A stretch of 30,557 nucleotides of DNA from Cloacibacillus sp. (GCF_020860125.1 NZ_JAJBUX010000009.1:1-30557); one strand, 5' to 3'; positions 1-7,953 are shown, counted from the stretch's first letter. Made by a program: numbers and translations. The notes: a model not told the origin generated them from the letters alone.

Positions 1-84
1 GACCGGCAGCGGCAGCAGAAAGTTAAGCAGTTCGCCAAGCATCGTGACGAGAAAGATGATAAATATCTGTTTTGCGTATTTCAT
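1..84 (-). CDS. CidA/LrgA-family membrane protein (5' end only)
   Basis: Only the first 28 codons are in the window; the gene runs off the left edge. The visible peptide begins MKYAKQIFIIFLVTMLGELL and continues into a NFLLPLP turn, which matches the first membrane helix of CidA/LrgA holin-like proteins (known family pattern). These are small inner-membrane proteins, usually paired with a CidB/LrgB partner, linked to murein hydrolase control or export of small metabolites. The ATG is preceded by an AAGG-type ribosome site. It follows rsmE by 36 bases on the same strand with no terminator visible, so it may be the third gene of a prmA-rsmE operon. The family call rests on the N-terminus alone. 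Confidence 0.6.
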   Translation of the reverse strand, partial: MKYAKQIFIIFLVTMLGELLNFLLPLPV

Positions 85-120
85 ATAACGACCTTATCTC
101 TGTAAAAATATGAAAGTTTT

Positions 121-843
121 CTAAGCTGTCTTCCGGCAGAGGATCGCCGCGGCGGCACAGGCGGCGGCGACGGCGGTGCTTGCGCGCATTATGCGGCGGC
201 CGAGCGACACGGGGACAAACCCCTCCGCGAGCAGCGTTTCGCTCTCACGCGGAGCCCAGTCTCCCTCCGGCCCGATGGCGACCGCAAGGTGCGGCGCGAT
301 CTCTATCTCGCGCAGCCGCCTCGTATCCGGCGCAAGCAGCGCGGCGAGGCGCTGGGCGGGAAGCGTTTCAAAATCTATCGCGGCAAAGGGCCGCGGCTCG
401 TGCAGAACGGGCGGCGTCGCCGCCCCCGCCTGCTTGGTCGCCTCGTCAAGTATCTTACGCCAGCGCGTCATCTTGCCGGCGAGCTTCGCCCCCTCATAGC
501 GGGGGACGCTCCTTTCGCAGATCAGGAGGTGCACCGCGCAGACTCCGGTCTCGGCACAGAAGCGCAGCGCGTCGTCCAACTGGTCGTTCTTCAGCAGTCC
601 GAGCAGCAGCTCCACCCTGGGAAGGGCGATATCCTCCCGTACCCGCGATATCTCGCGCGCGAAAACTGAATCGCCGCGGTATTCAAGCTTTAATTCGATC
701 TTTTCACCGTCCAGCAGCCCCTCGACAAGCGAGCCGGTATAACAGCGGCGGACGCGGATGAGATGGTGCGCCTCCTCCGCGTCTATTTGCCACAGACCGT
801 TATTGAAGGCGCAGCGCTCAAGCCTCAGCCTTGGCAGCGACAC
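121..843 (-). CDS. rsmE: 16S rRNA m3U1498 methyltransferase RsmE
   Basis: RsmE methylates N3 of U1498 in 16S rRNA using S-adenosylmethionine; it is a SPOUT-class (trefoil-knot) enzyme acting on the 30S subunit. The 240-residue product has the usual length. The N-terminal PUA-like part carries EEAHHLIRVRR (about residues 23-33), and the C-terminal knot carries GPEGDW (about 191-196) and LGRRIMRASTA, the SAM-binding region. The usual Glu of the 'RxET' segment is Ser here. The start is GTG at 843, inside the end of prmA; the genes overlap by 26 bases, so translation is probably coupled. The ribosome site (AAAGGGAGA) lies in the last prmA codons. A prmA-rsmE pair is common in bacteria. Confidence 0.92.
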   Translation of the reverse strand: MSLPRLRLERCAFNNGLWQIDAEEAHHLIRVRRCYTGSLVEGLLDGEKIELKLEYRGDSVFAREISRVREDIALPRVELLLGLLKNDQLDDALRFCAETGVCAVHLLICERSVPRYEGAKLAGKMTRWRKILDEATKQAGAATPPVLHEPRPFAAIDFETLPAQRLAALLAPDTRRLREIEIAPHLAVAIGPEGDWAPRESETLLAEGFVPVSLGRRIMRASTAVAAACAAAAILCRKTA

Positions 844-1690
844 CCCACCATTCTCCCTTTACAAGTTCTTCGGCCGGCGTCATCTTCGCCGCCGCGAGCG
901 CCTTGAGGAAGACGGGCTTCTCCTTTTCCAGCATGCCGGAGAATATTGCCACGCCCTCTTTGCCGATGACGGCGGGAACATCGGCGACCATCGTCGTGAG
1001 CGGGTCGAGCAGAATGTTTGCCGTGAGGATGTCGGCGGTATGTCCAAAGTCTTTCAGAAGATCCCCGGTAGCGAGGTCGATCTTTTCAAGATCAAGCTCG
1101 TTGAGTTCAAAGTTTTTGCGCACCTCTTCGATGACCGTGGGGTCGATGTCGCGCGCGTAGGCGCGGCCCGCGCCCATCTTGAGCGCGCCGATCGTCAGTA
1201 TCCCCGAGCCGGTGCCGATGTCGGCGGTGGTGACGCCGGGGCGGATATATTTTTCCAGCAGTTCGAGCACGATCTGCGTGCTTTCGTGATATCCGGTGCC
1301 AAAGGCGCTGCCGGGATTGATATAGAGCGCCGTTCGGTCCGCGGGCTCCGAGCCTTTGTGCCACGGCGCGAGCACGACGAGGCCGCGCCCCACGGGAAGC
1401 GGAGGGAAGGCCTCTTCCGCCACCACGTTCCACGGCTGGTTGTCTATCTTTCCCCAGTCCTCGATCTCAACTCCGGGGAACTCCTTCATCGCCTCGAGGA
1501 GCCGCCCCTTCCAGAACGCTATCTCCTCGTTGCTCCGGTAATACATGCGCAGACGCGAGTTACCGTCGGGAAGCTCCTGCAGCTCCGTGCCGATGCTCTC
1601 CGAGATATCCGCGAGTGAGAAGAGGTTGTCCTCCTGCCCGGCCTCGGATTTTATCGTTATATACCACCAGTAATTGTCGCTGTTTTGCAT
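818..1690 (-). CDS. prmA: Ribosomal protein L11 methyltransferase PrmA
   Basis: PrmA trimethylates several amino groups of ribosomal protein L11. The 290-residue product has the normal size and layout: an N-terminal substrate-recognition domain (residues 1-100) and a Rossmann SAM domain. Recognisable motifs are GSAFGTGYHEST, with the family's AFGTG.H..T pattern; the SAM loop DIGTGSGILTIGALKMGA; the acidic ARDIDP; and the post-I motif TANILLDPL, equivalent to the usual ANIL. The ATG at 1690 has an AAAGGGG ribosome site nine bases upstream. It is the first gene of the rsmE operon. Confidence 0.93.
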   Translation of the reverse strand: MQNSDNYWWYITIKSEAGQEDNLFSLADISESIGTELQELPDGNSRLRMYYRSNEEIAFWKGRLLEAMKEFPGVEIEDWGKIDNQPWNVVAEEAFPPLPVGRGLVVLAPWHKGSEPADRTALYINPGSAFGTGYHESTQIVLELLEKYIRPGVTTADIGTGSGILTIGALKMGAGRAYARDIDPTVIEEVRKNFELNELDLEKIDLATGDLLKDFGHTADILTANILLDPLTTMVADVPAVIGKEGVAIFSGMLEKEKPVFLKALAAAKMTPAEELVKGEWWGVAAKAEA

Positions 1691-1719
1691 GGCAGTCAGC
1701 CCCTTTCACCATTACGTAA

Positions 1720-1783
1720 GGCGGCGGACGAAAGTACCTCTTCCGTCTTTCCGAGCGCCGCCCGCTAATTGTACTCTATTATA
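1720..1783 (-). promoter_or_regulatory. Possible prmA promoter and leader hairpin
   Basis: On the minus strand a perfect TATAAT lies at 1783-1778. No convincing -35 hexamer sits 16-18 bases upstream, so the call rests on the -10 alone. Downstream, GGCGGCG (1762-1756) can pair with CGCCGCC (1726-1720) across about 29 bases, giving the prmA leader a GC-rich hairpin. There is no T-run, so this is not a terminator. Confidence 0.35.
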
Positions 1784-1831
1784 GTCTTTTTATGGTATGT
1801 TTTTTTATATATTTCGCATAAAGCGCCTCTA

Positions 1832-1862
1832 TTGATTTTCACCGCGGGGACCATGTTATACT
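1832..1862 (+). promoter_or_regulatory. Sigma70-like promoter of the NlpC/P60 gene
   Basis: TTGATT at 1832-1837 and TATACT at 1857-1862 are 19 bases apart. The long spacer is offset by an extended -10 (TGTTATACT, TG at 1854-1855). The start codon follows 23 bases later, giving a short leader with a GGAGG ribosome site. Confidence 0.5.
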
Positions 1863-1885
1863 AGGCAAAAAACGGAGGTTCGGAT

Positions 1886-3235
1886 GTGAAAAAATTTATC
1901 GCGGCAGTCATTCTCATCCTGTTCGGCTCGGCGGCCTGCGCCTCGGAGCCCGCAGAAAATTTCTGCGGCGTGACGGACGATATGCTGAGCGCCGATTACT
2001 GGATAAGGCATACAAAGGGCGCGCGTCAGACGATACTCACTCTGGAAGAGGCCGCCGCGCTCTCGCGGAAGATCAAGGAGACTCCCGGCACACACTGCAC
2101 AGATATATTGGCCTATCCCGAGATGCTTCCGCGCGGCCTTATCCTGCAAAAGATGAAAAACTTCTCCGCGCGGCCCAGGGAGAGGCGGTACATCGGCGCC
2201 ACGGAGGCCGGCGAGGACTTCTGGCGGCGGGTCGAAGAAAACGCGGACACCGGCGCGGTGAAGGAGACGGAGATGATCCGCTTCGGCGTCGCCGTAAAAA
2301 ACGGCCTCATTAAAACGCTGCCCTGCGAAGAGCCCCTCTACAGCGGCGCGGACGACATCCTCTTCGATATGAACGTGGAGAGCGCCGTCAAGATATGGGA
2401 ACCGCTGGCGGTGCTGCGCGAATCGGCGGACGGGGCATATTTCTTCGTCGAAAGCCCCTGCTGCGCGGGCTGGATAAAAAAGGATGGTGTCGCGCTCACC
2501 GACAAGAAAACGCTGAAGGAGCTGGCCGCACGTGATTTTTATGTGGTCACGGGAAGCCGTGTGACGACCGACATCAGAACCTCGGAGCCCGAAGCCGGAC
2601 GCCGGGAGTTCTTCATGGGGACGAAACTTCCCGCCGCCGACGGCGCCGCCTCTGTCGGCGGCGTCTCCACGGCCTTCAGCCACGGCGTGCTTGTACCGGA
2701 GCGCGGCGCGGACGGCTCCCTGCGCATCGTCGCCGAACGTATCCCCCTCGGCGCGGAGCTGTCGCGCGGCTATCTGCCTTATACGCAGGCCAACGTGATA
2801 AGACAGGCTTTCAAGATGCTCGGCGAACGCTACGGCTGGGGCGGCACCTATGGCTCGCGCGACTGCAGCGCCTTTACACGCGACATCTACCTCACCTTCG
2901 GCATAGAGCTGCCGCGAAACTCCCTCCAGCAGGCGCTGACGCCCGCAAAGCGCACCGACGCCGCAGAACTCACGGCGGCGGAGAGGGAAAAGCTGCTCGC
3001 CGGCTCCCCCGCCGGGACCCTTGTGCAGATGCCGGGACACATCATGCTCTATCTGGGGACGATAAAAGGGAAACCCTACATCATCCACTCCGTCTACGCT
3101 CTGGCCCCCTCCGACGCAGGCGGCGCGGATGGCGTGAGCGTACTCAACTGCGTCGCGGTCACCGATATGGAGATGAGACGAAGGAACGGCAGCCGGATCA
3201 TCGATAATATCGCGAATATAAATATCATACGATAA
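1886..3235 (+). CDS. Exported SH3-domain NlpC/P60 cell-wall peptidase
   Basis: The 449-residue product has an N-terminal signal peptide (MKKFIAAVILILFGSAACA, probable cut before SEP). A long middle section (about 30-290) has the N-terminal NlpC-associated and SH3b-like features of YkfC-type peptidases, for example WEPLAVLRESADGAYFFVES. The C-terminal NlpC/P60 papain-like domain carries YGWGGTYGSRDCSAF with catalytic Cys327 and GHIMLYLG with His385. Such enzymes cut the peptide stem of peptidoglycan, typically gamma-D-Glu-diaminopimelate bonds, in the periplasm. The only possible start is GTG at 1886, because the ATG two bases earlier runs straight into a stop; a GGAGG sits seven bases upstream. 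It is divergent from prmA and appears monocistronic. The exact substrate cannot be read from sequence. Confidence 0.85.
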   Translation: MKKFIAAVILILFGSAACASEPAENFCGVTDDMLSADYWIRHTKGARQTILTLEEAAALSRKIKETPGTHCTDILAYPEMLPRGLILQKMKNFSARPRERRYIGATEAGEDFWRRVEENADTGAVKETEMIRFGVAVKNGLIKTLPCEEPLYSGADDILFDMNVESAVKIWEPLAVLRESADGAYFFVESPCCAGWIKKDGVALTDKKTLKELAARDFYVVTGSRVTTDIRTSEPEAGRREFFMGTKLPAADGAASVGGVSTAFSHGVLVPERGADGSLRIVAERIPLGAELSRGYLPYTQANVIRQAFKMLGERYGWGGTYGSRDCSAFTRDIYLTFGIELPRNSLQQALTPAKRTDAAELTAAEREKLLAGSPAGTLVQMPGHIMLYLGTIKGKPYIIHSVYALAPSDAGGADGVSVLNCVAVTDMEMRRRNGSRIIDNIANINIIR

Positions 3236-3266
3236 AAAAGAGGGGCCGCCAGACGGCGCGCCCCTC
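3234..3266 (-). terminator. Terminator of the M20 peptidase gene
   Basis: Read on the minus strand, GAGGGGCGCGCC pairs with GGCGGCCCCTC with one bulge, followed by a run of six T (3239-3234). The T-run overlaps the stop codon of the convergent NlpC/P60 gene. The plus-strand reading has no T-run after the stem. Confidence 0.7.
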
Positions 3267-3289
3267 CGCTGTATCCTCGTAGAGATTTT

Positions 3290-4513
3290 TTATCTTCCGA
3301 GCATCATCAGCGCGAAGACCTTCGCCTCGTTGAGCAGATGCTCGATCTTCGTATATTCGTTCGGCATGTGGGCGCAGTCCGATTCCTGCCCCCAGACGAC
3401 GGCGGGGATGCCCGCCCTTCTGAAGTAAGCGCCGCAGGTGCCGCCGCCGACGCCGCCGACCTTCGGCGCGACCTTCGGGAAGACCTTTTTCACCGCGGCC
3501 AGCAGCTCGGTCACGACGGGGGCGTCGGCCGCCGTCGGCTCAGGAGCCTCCTCATACTGCGGGAAACGGTAGGTTATCTTCACGCCGTACTTTTCCTGCG
3601 CCTTTTTGATCTCAGCCTCGACGACCTTCTTTACCTCTTCCAGCGGCACCGTCGGCAGCACGCGGCAGTCGAAACAGAATACCTCCACGCCGGGCACGGT
3701 GTTGATATTCGCCACGTTCGCGCGGCGTCTCGTCGGTTCGAAGGTCGACTCCGCAGGGTCAAAGAGCTTGTCGGTCTCGGGGAAGGCGGCGTGGAGAGCC
3801 TCGTCAAGCGACGCCGCAAAGCCGTTCGCCGCGCGGCAGGCGTTGACGCCGAGGTTCGGCAGGCTCGCGTGCACCTGTTTCCCCTCCACCGTGAACTCCA
3901 TCCAGCAGATGCTCTTTTCAGCGATCTCGATAAAGTCGGCTTCCTCCGTTCCCATATCAGGAACGACGACGAGGTCGTCCTTATCGAAGAGCCCCTTCTT
4001 TATGAGATACTTTATCCCGTGCGTGCTGCCAACCTCTTCGTCGGCGACAAAGGCGAGGCAGACCTCATATTCCGGTGTAAGGCCAAGTTCCTTTATCGCG
4101 AAGAGACCGTAAAGCGAGGCGATTACCTCCTGCCCGTTGTCGTTCACGCCGCGGCCGTAGATGCGCCCGTCCTTGACGACGGCCTTAAAGGGATCGGTCT
4201 CCCAGAGGGAACGCTCGCCCTCGGGAACGACGTCGGTGTGCGCCACGATCCACAGGCGGCAGCCGCTCTTGCCGGGAAAGCGTACGATAATATTCGGACG
4301 CTCGCCGCCGGCGGCCTGCGGGTCGGAGGAGGCGTAGACCTTCACATCCTCAAAGCCAAGCTCTTTGATCTTCTTTAAAAGATACTGCGCCTTGTGAAAC
4401 TCTCCCTCGCCGCCGTCAAGCGGGCTGATCGCCGGATAGGAGATCATCTCTCCGAGAGCCTCCACCATCAGCGTCTCCAGTGACTCGATCTTTGTCAGAA
4501 GTTCTTTGCTCAC
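3290..4513 (-). CDS. M20-family zinc metallopeptidase/deacylase
   Basis: A 407-residue member of the ArgE/DapE/ACY1/CPG2 (M20) family: two-zinc cytosolic hydrolases that split dipeptides or N-acyl amino acids. Metal ligands and catalytic residues are all visible: AHTDVVPEG (His92, Asp94), the bridging Asp125 in GRGVNDNGQ, ADEEVGS (Glu159/Glu160), Asp186 in VPDMG, and CAHMPNEY with His382. The lid/dimerisation domain lies between about residues 200 and 320. The start is a GTG at 4513 with GGGGTG about six bases upstream. It is monocistronic, with its own promoter and terminator. The substrate is not determined; in an amino-acid-fermenting host a peptidase role is a reasonable inference, and argE or dapE cannot be assigned. 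Confidence 0.85.
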   Translation of the reverse strand: MSKELLTKIESLETLMVEALGEMISYPAISPLDGGEGEFHKAQYLLKKIKELGFEDVKVYASSDPQAAGGERPNIIVRFPGKSGCRLWIVAHTDVVPEGERSLWETDPFKAVVKDGRIYGRGVNDNGQEVIASLYGLFAIKELGLTPEYEVCLAFVADEEVGSTHGIKYLIKKGLFDKDDLVVVPDMGTEEADFIEIAEKSICWMEFTVEGKQVHASLPNLGVNACRAANGFAASLDEALHAAFPETDKLFDPAESTFEPTRRRANVANINTVPGVEVFCFDCRVLPTVPLEEVKKVVEAEIKKAQEKYGVKITYRFPQYEEAPEPTAADAPVVTELLAAVKKVFPKVAPKVGGVGGGTCGAYFRRAGIPAVVWGQESDCAHMPNEYTKIEHLLNEAKVFALMMLGR

Positions 4514-4564
4514 GATGACACCCCATTTCTATTTTTTAAAGACTTATTTTGCGTTCACCACCAT

Positions 4565-4573
4565 TTTATACCA
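4565..4573 (-). promoter_or_regulatory. Extended -10 promoter for the M20 gene
   Basis: The minus strand reads TGGTATAAA (4573-4565), an extended -10 without a good -35. It lies about 50 bases before the GTG start. Confidence 0.42.
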
Positions 4574-4624
4574 CTGGAATAGTTTTTTACAGCGCCAATA
4601 ATAATCAAATAGCCGTGTAGACGT

Positions 4625-4652
4625 AAAAACGCCGGACATAACGTCCGGCGTT
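4625..4652 (-). terminator. Terminator of the Kdo8N operon
   Basis: A perfect 10-bp stem AACGCCGGAC / GTCCGGCGTT with a 5-base loop, followed on the minus strand by a run of T (4629-4625). It lies 30 bases past the kdnA stop codon and ends the kdsB-kdnB-kdnA transcript. Confidence 0.88.
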
Positions 4653-4681
4653 CAAAAACTGAAATATCCGTTTATCCGAGA

Positions 4682-5860
4682 TTACAGAGAGGCCTTCGCC
4701 GCCGTCCACACGGCCTTCGCGATCTCCTCCACGGCCTCGTCGCTCATTCTGATGTTCAGTCCGAACATCACGGCACGGGAGAGAAGCGACTCCGCCTGCC
4801 CCATCGTCTCCGGCGCGTAGGAGGGAGTGCGGTTTCCGAAATATTCCCTCTCGCCCATCTCCGCGAGCGCCTGCCAATGTTTCGCGTAATGCCAGGTGTT
4901 GTCGGCGATGACCGCGCAGCCCGCGCCCGCCTCTTTGGCGGCAGCCTGGAACCTTTTTGCCGCCTCCGCGGTGGGCAGCATGAATATCACATGCGTCGCG
5001 GTGTCGCCTTCCGCGTCGTGCATCGGGCGCGGAGTCAGCCCCGCCGCCGCTCCGGCGTCAACGATCTTTTTCTTTGAGGCGCGCAGTGCCGCGAGCGCCG
5101 CCGGCATCTTTTCCAGCGCGACTACGCCGAGCGCCCCCTGCACCTCGCTGATACGGTAATTGACGCCGAGACCGAATTTACCATCCGCGCCGCGGTCGTG
5201 TTCCTTGCTGTGGATGTGGCCGTGGTCGTGATAACAGTCCATCCGGTACCAGATGTCGTGATCGTCGGTGAAGACCATGCCGCCCTCGCCGACGGTGAGG
5301 GTCTTGTTGGGGTCGAAGCTCCAGGTGCCGCAGGTCCCGATGCTGCCGAGCGCCCGTCCCTTATAGGTGCCGCCGACCACCTCGCAGGCGTCCTCGATTA
5401 TGGGTATGCCGTATTTCCTGCCGAGCGCCGTAAAAGCGTCCATATCGGCGGCGACGCCGAACATGTGGACCGGCATTATAGCCTTCGTCCGCGGCGTAAT
5501 GAGCCTTTCCGCGGAGGCGGCGTCAAGGCTAAGCGTCTCGTCGATATCGCCGAATACCGGCACGGCGTCGCAGGCGACGATCGCCTCCACCGTCGCGATG
5601 AAGGTGAACGGCGAGGTGATGATCTCGTCCCCCAGCCTGATGCCGATGCCCTTGAGCGCCGTTATCAGCGCCGCCGTGCCACTGGAAAGCGCCAGCGCGT
5701 ACTTCGAACCGGTCAGCGCCTTGGCCTTCTCCTCAAAATCCTCCGCCCTGTAGACGCCGCCGCGTGAATCGTGCGAGCCATAGCGGTGTATCATCTTGCG
5801 TTCGATGACATCCGCGACCGCCCTTACCTCGTCGCTGTTAAAAATTTCCGCGCCTGCCAT
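4682..5860 (-). CDS. kdnA: Kdo8N aminotransferase KdnA (DegT/DnrJ/EryC1/StrS)
   Basis: A 392-residue PLP-dependent sugar aminotransferase. The DegT fold is shown by SSGTAALITALK (59-70), SPFTFIAT (83-90), IIEDACE with Asp157, and SFDPNKTLTVGEGG with the PLP lysine Lys186. A CYHDHGH segment (209-215) resembles what I recall of Shewanella KdnA, which turns the C8 aldehyde of oxidised Kdo into 8-amino-3,8-dideoxy-manno-octulosonate. The strongest support is context: it follows an iron-type alcohol dehydrogenase by 6 bases and kdsB lies upstream, which matches the Shewanella pathway step for step. The GAGGAG ribosome site lies in the last codons of kdnB, so the two are coupled. Alternative: another sugar aminotransferase, but the neighbours argue for KdnA. 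Confidence 0.8.
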   Translation of the reverse strand: MAGAEIFNSDEVRAVADVIERKMIHRYGSHDSRGGVYRAEDFEEKAKALTGSKYALALSSGTAALITALKGIGIRLGDEIITSPFTFIATVEAIVACDAVPVFGDIDETLSLDAASAERLITPRTKAIMPVHMFGVAADMDAFTALGRKYGIPIIEDACEVVGGTYKGRALGSIGTCGTWSFDPNKTLTVGEGGMVFTDDHDIWYRMDCYHDHGHIHSKEHDRGADGKFGLGVNYRISEVQGALGVVALEKMPAALAALRASKKKIVDAGAAAGLTPRPMHDAEGDTATHVIFMLPTAEAAKRFQAAAKEAGAGCAVIADNTWHYAKHWQALAEMGEREYFGNRTPSYAPETMGQAESLLSRAVMFGLNIRMSDEAVEEIAKAVWTAAKASL

Positions 5861-5866
5861 TATTCG

Positions 5867-6985
5867 TCACTCCTCTATTATTCTTCGATAGATTTTTTCC
5901 ATATAATCCTTTGTAGCGGTCTCCTGCCAGCCGTCGCCGAAGCAGCTGTGCCACAGTTTATCCATGCCGAGCGCCGTACGCGTCATCTTTTCAATATCCT
6001 TCGCGCCGATACCGTAGTCCGAGGCCTTCGGCATCTCCAGGCCGTTTATCTTGAGGAAGCGGCGGGTGTCGGAGTAACCGTCAGGATAAATATCCTCGAG
6101 GACGCTCATCGAAATGGTCACCGCGACGCTGTGAGGCAGATGCGGCGCGCTGTTGCTGAGGCCGTATGAAATGGCGTGCGCCGCGCCGACGCGGCCGCCT
6201 ATCGTACTGCTGCCGCCGAGCACCGAGGCCATCGCCGACTTTATCGCGAGTCCGAGGTCGTACGCCGAGAGGTCATGGGAGAGCACCTCGCGCGAAAGGG
6301 CAAGCCCGTCCTTCGCGTCTTCGATCGCCTCGGGGGCGCTCGTCCTGCTCATCATTATCTCATAATGATGAAAATAGCAGTCCATCATCGTGAAAAAGCG
6401 GTTAAAGTGCGGCGCGCCCGCCGAGAGCTGCGGATCGATCACCGCGACGGTCGCCTCTGTGTACGGGTTATTGATGCCGAGTTTCTTCTCCGGCCCGCGC
6501 AGCACGGCGATCGGGGTGATCTCCGCCCCCGTGCCGTTGAGCGCCGGCAGCACCCAGATATCCGCACCCTTCTTCATTGCGAGGCCGTAGCCCTGATAGC
6601 GCTGTGCCGGCTCCGGGTTCGCGAGGCAGATGGCGACCGCCTTCGCGAGATCCATAGTCGCGCCGCCGCCGACGCCGACGACCGTATCCGGCTCGTCCGC
6701 CAGCCCCTTTATCAGCGCGCGCAGCGAATCAACGTCGCCGGTACGCGGTTCGGAAAAGGTCGCGTCAAAGACGAATAAATCTTTTTGCGCGAATATCTCC
6801 GCGAACTGAGGCTGCTCCCTGAGCGCGCCGTCCGCGATAAAGAAGGGCCTTCTGCCCCGCTCTTTAAGCTTTGCCAGCAACTCCGACGTGCCGTCGCCGG
6901 ACAGCACGATCTCCGTCGGCACGGTGGTGCGCCACCAGGGGGAAAGTTCCGTAAAGCTCTTCATATCTGTGGGTATCTTCATCAT
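5867..6985 (-). CDS. kdnB: Kdo 8-oxidase KdnB (group III metal-dependent alcohol dehydrogenase)
   Basis: A 372-residue iron-type alcohol dehydrogenase predicted to oxidise the C8 hydroxyl of Kdo to an aldehyde with NAD(P)+, feeding KdnA. GVGGGATMDLAKA (104-116) is the dinucleotide-binding turn. Metal ligands appear as Asp202 and His206 in MMDCYFH, His270 in GAAHAISYG, and His285 in PHLPHS. The second His of the family's HxxxH motif is Tyr here (AHAISYG), consistent with a specialised clade. I chose the ATG at 6985 (a second ATG follows directly) because AGGAG lies about ten bases upstream; an extension to 7039 has no ribosome site. It is the second gene of the kdsB-kdnB-kdnA operon. The specific substrate is inferred from the neighbours. 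Confidence 0.78.
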   Translation of the reverse strand: MMKIPTDMKSFTELSPWWRTTVPTEIVLSGDGTSELLAKLKERGRRPFFIADGALREQPQFAEIFAQKDLFVFDATFSEPRTGDVDSLRALIKGLADEPDTVVGVGGGATMDLAKAVAICLANPEPAQRYQGYGLAMKKGADIWVLPALNGTGAEITPIAVLRGPEKKLGINNPYTEATVAVIDPQLSAGAPHFNRFFTMMDCYFHHYEIMMSRTSAPEAIEDAKDGLALSREVLSHDLSAYDLGLAIKSAMASVLGGSSTIGGRVGAAHAISYGLSNSAPHLPHSVAVTISMSVLEDIYPDGYSDTRRFLKINGLEMPKASDYGIGAKDIEKMTRTALGMDKLWHSCFGDGWQETATKDYMEKIYRRIIEE

Positions 6986-7082
6986 CGTAATATCTCTCCT
7001 CTTATAAAAATCAACAGGCCAACATCCGAAGGGGGGCAATGCCCCTCTCTGCTTGTCACATCCGCCGCGCCGACGCGGAGAA

Positions 7083-7805
7083 TCACAGGCCGGAGAAATA
7101 TTTTTCTATCTTCAGCAGGTCTTCGGGGGTGTCTATCTCAATCGTGTCACGGGCGGCCGTCACGCACTTGATCGCGTGGCCCTGCTCTATCACCCGCAGC
7201 ATCTCAAGGCTCTCCGTCTTTTCAAGCGGAGTCTGCTCGGAGGCCGCGAAGTCAAGCAGAAAACCGCGGCGCCATCCGTAAGGACCGATATGCTTATACC
7301 ACACGCCGCCCTCGGCACGCGGGTACGGTATCGGCGAACGGCTGAAATAGAGCGCGCGTCCGCCGCCGTCAAAGACGGCCTTAACGATATTATTCGCGCG
7401 GACCTCCTCCATATCCTCAATCCGCTTCACAAGCAGCGCGAGCATCACGGAGGGGTCGCCGTCGAGAGCCGCGACGAGAGGGTCGATCATATCGGCGCCC
7501 ACCAGCGGGTCGTCTACCTGAACATTGAGGACATAGTCCGAGGGGATCTCACGCGCGACATAGGCGACGCGGTCGCCGCCGCTCGGAAGCTCCGGCGGCG
7601 TCATCACCGCCTCGCCGCCGTGGCGCGAGACAAGCGCGGCAATGCGTTCGTCGTCGGTGGCGACAACCACCCTGTCGACAGAGGCACAGGCCGAGACATT
7701 ATTCAATACGCGGATAACGAGAGGAACGCCGGCAATCTCGATCATTGGCTTGCCGGGAAGCCTGGTGCTGGAATATCTGGCTGGAATCACTGCAAGGGTC
7801 TTCAT
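7083..7805 (-). CDS. kdsB: CMP-Kdo (likely CMP-Kdo8N) synthetase KdsB
   Basis: KdsB joins Kdo or 8-amino-Kdo to CMP, the activated donor for LPS inner core. The 240-residue product has the normal length. It has the nucleotide-binding PARYSSTRLPGKP (8-20), SGGDRVA, YKHIGPYGWRRGFL, TPLEKTESLEMLR and the IDTPEDL end motif. In the metal-binding loop, where KdsB enzymes usually read NVQGDEP, this one has NVQVDDP: the Asp (98) is kept, but Gly97 is Val and Glu99 is Asp. The ATG at 7805 has a strong AAGGAGG eight bases upstream; extending to 7874 only adds the leader. It is the first gene of the operon. The altered loop and the kdnBA neighbours suggest use of Kdo8N, which is an inference. Confidence 0.87.
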   Translation of the reverse strand: MKTLAVIPARYSSTRLPGKPMIEIAGVPLVIRVLNNVSACASVDRVVVATDDERIAALVSRHGGEAVMTPPELPSGGDRVAYVAREIPSDYVLNVQVDDPLVGADMIDPLVAALDGDPSVMLALLVKRIEDMEEVRANNIVKAVFDGGGRALYFSRSPIPYPRAEGGVWYKHIGPYGWRRGFLLDFAASEQTPLEKTESLEMLRVIEQGHAIKCVTAARDTIEIDTPEDLLKIEKYFSGL

Positions 7806-7891
7806 CCCTCTAACCTCCTTCACCGGCAGCCTATGCAGTGTATGGCCGTCATTAACGGCTTTCTCGGCTGCCAAATTTTGGTTAAAGGCTA
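7806..7891 (-). promoter_or_regulatory. Structured 5' leader of kdsB
   Basis: Between the promoter and the kdsB ribosome site the minus strand has a perfect outer pair GGCAGCC (7872-7866) / GGCTGCC (7831-7825) enclosing an inner hairpin GCCGT-TAATG-ACGGC (7859-7845). The outer stem ends just before the AAGGAGG. No known riboswitch class is recognised. It could be a regulatory or stabilising leader. Confidence 0.45.
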
Positions 7892-7920
7892 AGAGTACAC
7901 TCTAAGTTTTCATTTGTCAA
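7892..7920 (-). promoter_or_regulatory. Strong sigma70 promoter of kdsB-kdnB-kdnA
   Basis: On the minus strand a perfect TTGACA (7920-7915) and TACTCT (7897-7892) are 17 bases apart. An inverted repeat AGAGT-GT-ACTCT covers the -10 (7903-7892) and is a possible repressor site. Confidence 0.8.
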
Positions 7921-7953
7921 GAAATTTTTAAAAGTTATCCGAAGTAACGAAAA

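Noticed and set aside
1856..3088. A 410-codon minus-strand open frame opposite the NlpC/P60 gene
   Set aside because: Shadow of a GC-rich gene; no family motifs and no ribosome site.
3338..4378. A 346-codon plus-strand open frame opposite the M20 gene
   Set aside because: Antisense shadow; the minus strand carries the metal-binding motifs.
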